A stretch of DNA of 55,164 nt from NCBI GenBank assembly GCA_964352405.1, contig CAYGRY010000008.1:1-55164 (forward strand). Reading direction: 5' to 3'. Positions within the stretch are counted from its first letter, which is position 1. The number at the start of each line of letters is the position of its first letter. Under the pieces are notes generated by a model, which saw only the letters and a list, made by a program, of their open reading frames with translations, did no database searches and was not told the origin of the DNA. A program made the position numbers and the translations under genes. Shown here piece after piece: positions 7,231 to 14,129 of this stretch. The DNA comes from UBA4207 sp964352405. GTDB taxonomy: Bacteria > Bdellovibrionota > Bacteriovoracia > Bacteriovoracales > Bacteriovoracaceae.

Positions 7231-9948
7231 TTCGAACCAATTTTTAGCAATACCAACATCTACTCGAAGTGGAATCGAAAGCTCAACCACGTTTTCCATG
7301 CATTCTTTGATTAAAGCTGCCAGCTCATCTGCTTGATTTTCAGGTACATCAAAAATAAGTTCATCGTGAACCTGAAGCAGCATTAAAGCATCTAACTTAG
7401 AATTTTCTAAACGCTTTTCAATTTCAATCATCGCAAGCTTTAAAATATCCGCTGCTGTTCCTTGAATAGGGCTATTGATGGCCATACGTTCGGCATTGGC
7501 CTTAATCGTTCTATTGCTAGAATTAATATCCGGCAGATATCTTCTTCGACCGTGCAAGGTAATAGCATAACCAGTCTTCTCGGCTTCTTCTTTTAGTCCA
7601 TCGAGATAGCTTTTAATCTGCGAGAATTTTTCAAAATATTTGGTAATATAATCTTTAGCTTCTGATCTTGAAATTCTAAGTGCTTTAGCTAAACCAAAAG
7701 ACGACTGTCCATACATAAGACCAAAGTTAACTGCCTTGGCGTTTGATCTGTCACTTGAAGTAACATCCTTAAGTGGAATTCCCATGACTTCTGATGCTGT
7801 TTGGGCGTGAATGTCTTGATCATTCTTAAACGCGTGAATCATCGTTTTATCTTGTGAGAAATGGGCCAGAAGTCGAAGTTCGACTTGTGAATAGTCAGCT
7901 CCAACTAGCACATGTCCAGGACTTGCGATAAAGCCACGTCTTACTTTTTTGCCTAGATCAGACCTTACTGGAATATTTTGAAGATTAGGATCGGTTGATG
8001 AAAGTCTTCCTGTGGCAGCCACATTTTGATTGAAGTGAGTATGAATTTTGTGACTCTTAGGATTTGCTAATAATGGAATGGCTTTCACATAAGTTGAAAA
8101 AAGTTTTCCAATTTCTCTATACTGCAATAAAAGATCTGGAAGAGGGTGAAGATTTCTAGAAGCTAATTCTTCTAGCACTTCGGCATCGGTCGATGGACCC
8201 GTTTTATTCTTTTTGAGAATAGGGAGTTCAAGTTCTGTATAGAGAATTTCACCTAACTGTTTAGGTGAATTTAAATTAAACTCTTTTCCAACGCTATCCC
8301 ATGCTTGTTTTTGAAGATCCGCTAGAGTTGACTCAAGCTCCCCTTCAAAAGTTTTGAAATAGTCGGCATCTATAGAGATACCTTGATTTTCCATCTTTGC
8401 CAGAATGGAAAATAACTTATCGTCCATTTCATAATAAACTTTTTCTAATTCTTTTTTCTTTAAGTCTTGCTTTAAAAGCCCGGCAACTTCATAAATGGCA
8501 GCAGCACGCTCACCAAAAGCTTTAGAGCTAAAATCAATATCTGCTAGCAGTGGCGCTTCCTTTTTCAAACTAAAAGGTACAAGCGCTAGACTTAAATATT
8601 CTTTCGCCATCGATTCAACTGAGTGCGATCGATCAGCACTTAAATTATAATGAGCTTGCGAGATATCAAAAGTTGGTGCTCTAAGAGATATTCCCTCCTT
8701 AAGCGCAAAAGAATGATCCGTTTTGATATGATCACTTAACCACTCAATTTTATCGTTATTCCAAAACTGAGTGAGCAACGCCTTAAAGCATTTTGCACTT
8801 AAAGCATCTTCACCAACAAAGGCTAACCAATAACTTTTCTTGCCGTCACCACTTAAGCCGATTCCAGCTAACTTTCTTGCGAGTGGGTCTTCAGAGTCAT
8901 AAACAGAATAGCTACCAACAGCACTCCAAGACTGACTCTCTTTAAGAAATTGCTCAAAACTTTCTTCACTCACAATTTCAAGATCGATTTGCGCGGCATG
9001 GGTTTCACTTGAGAGATTAACCAGCATCGGTTCATGAGAATCATCTGTATTAGATTTTTTCGTTTGGGCAAAGGCCGTACGTTCTTCAATTTGTCTTAAG
9101 TCTAAAAACTGATTCATGACTTGTTTAAGCGCTAGTTTTTTCATGAAATCTATAAAGTCATCGTTTGGACTAAAATGATAAGAAGTGTCTTCAGCTTTAA
9201 CTGGCAGATCCATATCAGTGACGATTTCAATGAGTTTCTTCGACAACAGTCCTGCTTCAAGGTGATCACTGAAAGCTTCAACCAGTTTCTTACCTTTAAA
9301 AGTATCTTTAGCTGCAATACAACCATCAAGCGTTTCATGCTCTGCTAAAAGTTTTGCAGCACCTTTAGCGCCGATCCCTCTCATACCAGGAATATTATCC
9401 GAAGCATCGCCGACCATTGAAAGATAATCGACAATTTGATCAGGTCTTACGCCCATTTTTTCAAACACATCGTTTGACTCATAAATTTTATTTTTCATGG
9501 TATCGAGCATTTTGATATTGCCACCGACAAATTGCATAAGGTCTTTGTCACCAGAAGCAATAAGGATTTCATCAAAATAATCTTTCCACTGAACTGCAGC
9601 ACTTCCAATAATATCATCGGCTTCATAACGATCATTTGAGATGGACGGCATTCTTAATTTTTCAAGGGCCTGATCAATCAAACCAAATTGTGGCTTAAGC
9701 TCATCAGGTGGTTCGCTGCGATTAGCTTTATACGCATCGTACATTTCATTTCTAAAACTTCCACCAGCTGTATCTCTCGCCAACAATAAATGTGTTGGTT
9801 GATAATCAGCTAATAATTTTTTCATCATCATCAAGACGCCATGAACGGCATTAGTTGGCGTTCCATCTGGTGCATTCATTCCACGAACAGCGAAAAAAGC
9901 GCGAAAAATAAAATTTGAGACATCAACAATGATGAGACGTTTTGACAT
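7222..9948 (-). CDS. polA: DNA polymerase I, proofreading site apparently inactive
   Basis: A 908-residue enzyme for Okazaki-fragment processing and repair synthesis. Its N-terminal 5' nuclease (about 1-290) shows DKDLMQF and the GDASDNIPG helix-hairpin-helix region. The C-terminal polymerase has motif A (GADYSQVELR), motif B (RSNAKAVNFGLMYG) and motif C (LLQVHDELIF). In the middle domain the DxE exonuclease pair (E. coli D355/E357) is replaced by Ser/Tyr/Val residues. The third carboxylate region (D501) reads AAAIYEVAGL without Asp, so 3'-5' proofreading is probably lost, as in Taq and Bacillus enzymes. AGGAG lies 7 bases before the ATG and can pair into a small hairpin (9953-9971). Confidence 0.97.
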   Translation of the reverse strand: MSKRLIIVDVSNFIFRAFFAVRGMNAPDGTPTNAVHGVLMMMKKLLADYQPTHLLLARDTAGGSFRNEMYDAYKANRSEPPDELKPQFGLIDQALEKLRMPSISNDRYEADDIIGSAAVQWKDYFDEILIASGDKDLMQFVGGNIKMLDTMKNKIYESNDVFEKMGVRPDQIVDYLSMVGDASDNIPGMRGIGAKGAAKLLAEHETLDGCIAAKDTFKGKKLVEAFSDHLEAGLLSKKLIEIVTDMDLPVKAEDTSYHFSPNDDFIDFMKKLALKQVMNQFLDLRQIEERTAFAQTKKSNTDDSHEPMLVNLSSETHAAQIDLEIVSEESFEQFLKESQSWSAVGSYSVYDSEDPLARKLAGIGLSGDGKKSYWLAFVGEDALSAKCFKALLTQFWNNDKIEWLSDHIKTDHSFALKEGISLRAPTFDISQAHYNLSADRSHSVESMAKEYLSLALVPFSLKKEAPLLADIDFSSKAFGERAAAIYEVAGLLKQDLKKKELEKVYYEMDDKLFSILAKMENQGISIDADYFKTFEGELESTLADLQKQAWDSVGKEFNLNSPKQLGEILYTELELPILKKNKTGPSTDAEVLEELASRNLHPLPDLLLQYREIGKLFSTYVKAIPLLANPKSHKIHTHFNQNVAATGRLSSTDPNLQNIPVRSDLGKKVRRGFIASPGHVLVGADYSQVELRLLAHFSQDKTMIHAFKNDQDIHAQTASEVMGIPLKDVTSSDRSNAKAVNFGLMYGQSSFGLAKALRISRSEAKDYITKYFEKFSQIKSYLDGLKEEAEKTGYAITLHGRRRYLPDINSSNRTIKANAERMAINSPIQGTAADILKLAMIEIEKRLENSKLDALMLLQVHDELIFDVPENQADELAALIKECMENVVELSIPLRVDVGIAKNWFELK

Positions 9949-10016
9949 GAAAAGCTCCTAACTTTAGAGCTCATTTTTTAACATTTTGAAGATTAACTTG
10001 GTAGGACAGGTGCGTT

Positions 10017-10517
10017 TTACCTGGCGATAGTTCCGGTCTCGCTAAACCAGCTGGTTTTGCGCTTTTTAATAGCTTCTGCAGTGCCATCATTGGCCATGAC
10101 CGAGGTATCCGCCATAACGTCTCCAAGCCTATGCCCAGAATCTAATTTATAAAGCAGATAGACTTCCATCAGTATTAAGGGTAGCCCCAGTACAAGCGAG
10201 AAGATCCATCCCCAAAAAGGAATGATCGCTAAAACAAGTGGGATAATAATAGGAAGATTTCTAATAAAAGACTGCTTCATGGTGCAGGGTTTTCCATCTT
10301 CCAGTGAGATGACCGCAAAGCCCATAAATTTCTTTCCAACACTTTGACCGTTTTGTAGAGAATCTGCCACGCCAATATAGGTAACACTCAACAAAATCCC
10401 AAGAGGGTAAAAGAAAAAAGATAATAACAAGACAATGAACAAGTCTATAGACTTGGCCAAGATACGAGTGAGCCTTGCGACCTTTAGAGGACGCTTGAGA
10501 ATGTATTTTCTCATCAT
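10017..10517 (-). CDS. RDD-family membrane protein
   Basis: A 166-residue protein with the RDD domain: an Arg-containing start with Asp at the beginning of the first membrane segment (RLTRILAKSIDLF, about 15-27), the GQSVGKKFMGFAV loop typical of the family, and two or three hydrophobic helices. The final GHRLGDVMADTSV is also family-typical. RDD proteins are poorly understood inner-membrane proteins; some have been linked to ion exchange. Two in-frame ATGs (10517 and 10514) are equally plausible. There is no strong ribosome binding site. It is divergent from trxA. Confidence 0.85.
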   Translation of the reverse strand: MMRKYILKRPLKVARLTRILAKSIDLFIVLLLSFFFYPLGILLSVTYIGVADSLQNGQSVGKKFMGFAVISLEDGKPCTMKQSFIRNLPIIIPLVLAIIPFWGWIFSLVLGLPLILMEVYLLYKLDSGHRLGDVMADTSVMANDGTAEAIKKRKTSWFSETGTIAR

Positions 10518-10601
10518 AAAACGATCTTATCTTATTGATTTCTTTAATGATATGAGGAAAAAATGTATCAGGATGTAATAAGTGCATTGCATCAAGCCAC
10601 C

Positions 10602-10607
10602 TATAAT
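10602..10607 (+). promoter_or_regulatory. Probable -10 hexamer for trxA
   Basis: A perfect TATAAT lies 75 bases before the trxA ATG. No good -35 hexamer is seen at 16-18 bases (the best is TAAGTG), so the promoter may need an activator or be a chance match. Confidence 0.35.
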
Positions 10608-10681
10608 AGAAACTGGACGTAACACTCTAGAATGGGTAAATATTGTAATTACCTTTTAGTGAATAAAAAGTGGAGGACCGC

Positions 10682-11005
10682 ATGGCCACAGTTGGAAAAG
10701 CAGACATTGCAAATTTTGATCAAACTGTTTTGAAATCAGACAAACCAGTATTAGTAGACTTCTGGGCTGAGTGGTGTGGACCTTGTCGTACACTAGGACC
10801 AGTACTAGATGAAGTCGCCAACGAGCTTGGTGAAAAAGCACAAATCGTTAAAGTAAATGTTGATGAAAATGGTGAGCTTGCTCAGCAATACGGAATTCGT
10901 GGAATTCCAACAATGATTTTCTTTAAAGGCGGACAAGCCGCAAAAACTCTTGTTGGAGTACAACCAAAAGAAGAAATCAAGAAAACTCTTGAAGAGCTTG
11001 CTTGA
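10682..11005 (+). CDS. trxA: Thioredoxin
   Basis: A 107-residue single-domain thioredoxin with the canonical WCGPC active site (Cys32, Cys35) in a typical FWAEWCGPC context, the GIRGIPT cis-proline loop, and no signal peptide, so it is cytoplasmic. It reduces protein disulfides with electrons from thioredoxin reductase. The start is the ATG at 10682 because GGAGG (10672-10676) lies five bases upstream; an upstream in-frame GTG at 10670 contains that ribosome binding site and is rejected. A strong terminator follows. Length matches the family exactly. Confidence 0.97.
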   Translation: MATVGKADIANFDQTVLKSDKPVLVDFWAEWCGPCRTLGPVLDEVANELGEKAQIVKVNVDENGELAQQYGIRGIPTMIFFKGGQAAKTLVGVQPKEEIKKTLEELA

Positions 11006-11033
11006 GATTTAACAAAATTAGCTTAACAATAAA

Positions 11034-11058
11034 GGGGATCACTGATCCCCTTTTTTTT
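11034..11058 (+). terminator. Strong intrinsic terminator after trxA
   Basis: GGGGATC (11034-11040), loop ACT, GATCCCC (11044-11050), then eight T (11051-11058). It is a perfect 7-base GC-rich stem with a tight loop and a long T tract. The gmhA ATG follows only 10 bases later. Confidence 0.93.
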
Positions 11059-11068
11059 GGACTTTATT

Positions 11069-11653
11069 ATGGATAAGCAAGTAATCACCTCAAACTTTAC
11101 AGAAGCAACTCGCGTTTTAAATAGTTTTATCTCTAATGATAAAAATATTGAAACTATGCAAAAAGCGATTGAAGCCATGGTTTATGCCTACAAAAATCAA
11201 GGTAAAGTTCTTAGCTGTGGAAATGGTGGTTCAATGTGCGATGCCATGCACTTTGCTGAAGAGTTAACCGGTCGCTTTAGAAAAGATCGCCCTGCTCTAG
11301 CTGCTCTCGCCATTTCAGATCCAAGTCATCTCACTTGTGTTGCCAACGATTTTGGCTACGACAAAGTTTTTTCTAGAGCTGTCGAAGGTTGGGGAAAGAA
11401 GGATGATGTTCTTCTTGCAATTTCAACAAGTGGAAATTCTCCTAACATTATTGAAGCTGTTAAAGCTGCAAAACTTCACGGGATGAAAGTGATTGGTCTT
11501 CTAGGAAAAGGTGGCGGCAAGCTTGCTGACGAAGTTGATTTTCCATTTGTTATCGATAGCGACGTCAGTGATAGAATTCAAGAAATGCATATTAAGTTGA
11601 TTCATATGTTCATTGAAGGAATTGAAAGATCTCTTTTTCCGACCAATTACTAG
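11069..11653 (+). CDS. gmhA: Sedoheptulose-7-phosphate isomerase
   Basis: A 194-residue SIS-domain isomerase, first enzyme of ADP-heptose synthesis for the LPS inner core. It aligns almost end to end with E. coli GmhA. The segment LSCGNGGSMCDAMHFAEELT carries zinc ligands His61 and Glu65, and RIQEMHIKLIH carries Gln171 and His179. The STSGNS phosphosugar loop is present. ATG at 11069 gives the family length; an in-frame TTG at 11057 lies inside the trxA terminator T tract. There is no Shine-Dalgarno sequence, and the gene begins directly behind that terminator, so its own promoter must overlap the trxA end (TTGAGA at 11002 and AACAAT at 11025 are candidates). Confidence 0.95.
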   Translation: MDKQVITSNFTEATRVLNSFISNDKNIETMQKAIEAMVYAYKNQGKVLSCGNGGSMCDAMHFAEELTGRFRKDRPALAALAISDPSHLTCVANDFGYDKVFSRAVEGWGKKDDVLLAISTSGNSPNIIEAVKAAKLHGMKVIGLLGKGGGKLADEVDFPFVIDSDVSDRIQEMHIKLIHMFIEGIERSLFPTNY

Positions 11654-11729
11654 AGCTGTTTAGACGGGAAAGAGTTTCCGTTCTACGTATTTTCACCCCC
11701 TTAATAACATTTTGCGGTTATCATATACT

Positions 11730-11735
11730 TATAAT
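11730..11735 (+). promoter_or_regulatory. Probable -10 hexamer for the TolQ/TolR trio
   Basis: A perfect TATAAT lies 30 bases before the TolQ-like gene, the right distance for a short leader with AGGAG at 11752-11756. The 17-base-upstream position reads ACATTT, a poor -35. Confidence 0.4.
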
Positions 11736-11764
11736 TAGTTGAAATAATAACAGGAGCAAATGGC

Positions 11765-12424
11765 ATGGAAGCCGCACCAGTACCAAGCCTACTAAACACT
11801 ATCGCCATGTTTTTCCAACAAGGCGGAATCTTCATGTGGATCATCGTCTTTATTTGGGCGATTGGAATTGCCATTGCAATTGAAAGATTCATGAGACTTT
11901 CTTTTAAACTTGATGTGGATGGAGCTTCATTTATGAATGAACTTCAGCGCTATGTTTTATCTAATGATATTCAAGGTGCTATCCGCGTTTGCTCAGGTTC
12001 AGTTGCTGCTCTTCCAAAGGTTTTAAAATCTGGTCTTAAAAGAGCCAACACGAATGCTAATCAGATTCAAAATGCGATTGATGCAACAGCATTAGAAGTT
12101 ATTCCAAAAGTTGAGTTAAGACTTAACTATCTTCAGTTGATTGCGAATATTTCAACTCTCTTTGGTCTTCTTGGAACGATTCAGGGTTTGATTCAATCAT
12201 TTGCTGCCGTTGCCGCTGCTGATCCGGCACAAAAAGCTGAGCTACTAGCCTCTGGTATTGCCACTGCGATGAACACAACCTTCTTAGGCCTATGTGCAGC
12301 TATTTCAATCATGATGGTCCATACATTCTTAAGTACAAAGTCAGAAAAAATCATCAATGAGATTGATGAATTTTCAGTAAAGCTTATGGATATGCTGACC
12401 ACCAAGAAGGAAATGGGCGAGTAA
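11765..12424 (+). CDS. TolQ/ExbB/AglR-like proton-channel subunit
   Basis: A 219-residue inner-membrane protein of the MotA/TolQ/ExbB family. It has three hydrophobic segments at about 21-40, 121-148 and 165-190. The second and third hold GLLGTIQGLI and GIATAMNTTFLGL, the conserved channel-lining regions with the Thr/Ser residues expected beside the TolR Asp. AGGAG lies 8 bases upstream of the ATG. Two TolR-like genes follow with 10 and 9 bases between them, the one-TolQ-plus-two-TolR arrangement of Myxococcus AglR-AglQ-AglS. With the facing Glt-like operon, it probably powers gliding or another envelope transport process using the proton gradient. Tol-Pal or ExbBD function is a less likely alternative. 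Confidence 0.9.
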   Translation: MEAAPVPSLLNTIAMFFQQGGIFMWIIVFIWAIGIAIAIERFMRLSFKLDVDGASFMNELQRYVLSNDIQGAIRVCSGSVAALPKVLKSGLKRANTNANQIQNAIDATALEVIPKVELRLNYLQLIANISTLFGLLGTIQGLIQSFAAVAAADPAQKAELLASGIATAMNTTFLGLCAAISIMMVHTFLSTKSEKIINEIDEFSVKLMDMLTTKKEMGE

Positions 12425-12434
12425 GGAGTCAGAT

Positions 12435-12962
12435 GTGTATAGAGCTCCCAGTCGCAGAAAGACAAAAAAAGAATTTGTAAAACCGAATCTAATTCCAATA
12501 TTAGATGCGGTTTTTATTTTCATCTTCTTTCTTTTGATGTCAGCGAACTTTGTTAAAATTTATGAAATTCCATCAGATGTTCCAATCATCATTGATGCTG
12601 AACCGCCAAAGAATCAAAAGCCGCTAGCGCTCACTCTTAGGATTACTTCAAGTTATATTGAAGTGCTAACTGGAGTTCCTGCTTCCACGATGACTCGAGT
12701 TGGTAAGAATAGTGATGGCTTTTACGACCTGGAAAAACTTCATGAAGTTTTACTAAGCCTCAAAGGACGTCATCTTAAAGAAGAAACGGTTATCTTTGAG
12801 CCCATCGTTGATCTGACTTACGAAGATATTGTTAAGATTATGGATGCAACAAGAGAACTTAGAAATACTGACCCCGCTCTATTTGCGAAAGATAAAGACG
12901 GAGTTGAAATGAGGCTTAAGGCTTTATTTCCTAAGATTATTTTTGGAAATATTCAGAGTTAA
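12435..12962 (+). CDS. TolR/ExbD/AglQ-like motor subunit (first copy)
   Basis: A 175-residue protein with a short basic cytoplasmic tail and one membrane helix (about 18-38). The key proton-binding Asp24 lies in NLIPILDAVFIF, with a C-terminal periplasmic domain. The start codon is GTG: AAGGAG (12423-12428) overlaps the stop of the TolQ-like gene and lies six bases before GTG 12435, while the nearby ATG at 12433 opens a frame that stops after 15 codons. It should form the plug/stator element with the TolQ-like subunit. The periplasmic domain is longer than in classical TolR and diverges from the second copy. Confidence 0.88.
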   Translation: MYRAPSRRKTKKEFVKPNLIPILDAVFIFIFFLLMSANFVKIYEIPSDVPIIIDAEPPKNQKPLALTLRITSSYIEVLTGVPASTMTRVGKNSDGFYDLEKLHEVLLSLKGRHLKEETVIFEPIVDLTYEDIVKIMDATRELRNTDPALFAKDKDGVEMRLKALFPKIIFGNIQS

Positions 12963-12971
12963 AGAGGATAT

Positions 12972-13487
12972 ATGAGAAGCTCTCGTTCAATTAGAAATAG
13001 AGGTAGAAAACGTAAGTCTCAGGCATTTGACCTAGATATTACTTCCCTACTCGATATTCTCGTCATCATGCTTGTGTTCTTACTACAAAGTACGAACTCG
13101 ACAGGCATCATTATGACTGTTCCTAAGGACGTAGAGCTACCAGTATCAAGTTCGGCAACACCAAGTAACGAAGGTGTTATCGTTCAAGTCTCTCCCACTA
13201 CTATTTGGGTTGAAGACAAAGAAGTTCTTAATATTGAAACAAATCTTAGAACTAGTACCGATCAAGGTGGAAGACGCCTTATCCCTCTATTTAATGAACT
13301 AGTTAAGCGTAAAGAGTTAATTCAACTTTCTGCCAAAAGCTCACCTGAAGCTAATAAGTTTGGTGGGGTCGTGAATTTAATTGTGGATAAGACAGTTAAA
13401 TATAGCTTCGTTAAGAAACTACTCTACACATGCGCCGAGGCGGGATTTAAAGAGTATAAGTTCGTCGTAATGGGTATAGACCAATAA
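12972..13487 (+). CDS. TolR/ExbD/AglS-like motor subunit (second copy)
   Basis: A 171-residue ExbD/TolR homologue. The N-terminal tail is strikingly basic (many Arg/Lys in the first 16 residues). The membrane helix (about 24-42) carries the proton-pathway Asp28 in LDITSLLDILVIMLVF, close to the family consensus. A TolR-like periplasmic domain follows. The start ATG is preceded by GAGGA. The frame ends directly against the stop of the convergent gene at 13488. Two non-identical TolR partners for a single TolQ is the AglRQS pattern and argues against a simple Tol-Pal system. Confidence 0.9.
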   Translation: MRSSRSIRNRGRKRKSQAFDLDITSLLDILVIMLVFLLQSTNSTGIIMTVPKDVELPVSSSATPSNEGVIVQVSPTTIWVEDKEVLNIETNLRTSTDQGGRRLIPLFNELVKRKELIQLSAKSSPEANKFGGVVNLIVDKTVKYSFVKKLLYTCAEAGFKEYKFVVMGIDQ

Positions 13488-14018
13488 CTAGAGAACTAAG
13501 ACTAAAGAACAGATCAAGAAATAAACTCCAATATTTGAAAATAGAAGTCTTTTAAGCTCTCTGGTTTTAAGGAACTCTTTTACGTTCGTAACAATAAACC
13601 ATAGAGACCAAAGCACAAATCCAAAAGTTAAAATACTTTCTTGAACACTTTCATTAAACCTTAAAATACTCATAATCGCTGGAGTTAAAATAATTCCCAT
13701 AAAGATTAGATTTAATGTGTAACGTTTTTTTGCTTCTTCTGTTGAAGTATCAAAGAAGCTTAAAAACCATAGCTTGATACTAAAATGATTCCAATCGTGC
13801 TTCACTTGCTTCAAGAATTCTGAAAAAGTTAATCTCTTCGCACTCATAATTTGATTTCTTTTTGAATACAAATCATTCAGGTACAAACCAATAACTAAAG
13901 TTTCAACCATAAGTGCTATTTGATCGCCGTGAACCAAGTCACCCCAAGCTAAGAAGGTAAACCCCACAACGAGGGCAATCTTAAACGGTGAAAAGATGGC
14001 GAGTCCCTGATCAGACAT
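13488..14018 (-). CDS. Membrane protein of unknown function between the motor genes
   Basis: A 176-residue protein with about five hydrophobic segments (near 13-28, 34-47, 101-117, 127-143 and 157-175) and a charged cytoplasmic loop around 50-98. ATG 14018 is preceded by GGAG. It follows gltG on the same strand with a 111-base gap and abuts the second TolR-like gene tail to tail with no intervening base. I do not recognise the family. Position suggests, but does not prove, an accessory of the motor. Confidence 0.65.
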   Translation of the reverse strand: MSDQGLAIFSPFKIALVVGFTFLAWGDLVHGDQIALMVETLVIGLYLNDLYSKRNQIMSAKRLTFSEFLKQVKHDWNHFSIKLWFLSFFDTSTEEAKKRYTLNLIFMGIILTPAIMSILRFNESVQESILTFGFVLWSLWFIVTNVKEFLKTRELKRLLFSNIGVYFLICSLVLVL

Positions 14019-14129
14019 ACTGACTCCAAATTCAAGTTCGTGAAGTCAGTATACAATAGAATATGTTTTTTCATGTAATCAGGTACTTACAAAGCCGATC
14101 GAGCCCAAAATCTGTGGCTTTAAATTGGC

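Noticed and set aside
11663..11685. Terminator after gmhA
   Set aside because: GGGAAA/TTTCC can form a short bulged stem, but no T tract follows, so I do not list it.
12435..13487. Tol-Pal system assignment for the TolR-like genes
   Set aside because: No tolA, tolB or pal is nearby, and two TolR-like genes with one TolQ-like gene beside Glt-type genes fit the Agl motor better.
14019..14129. Terminator after gltG
   Set aside because: AAAGCC/GGCTTT can pair but is followed by GTAAGTACC, not a T tract; readthrough into the 13488 gene is possible.
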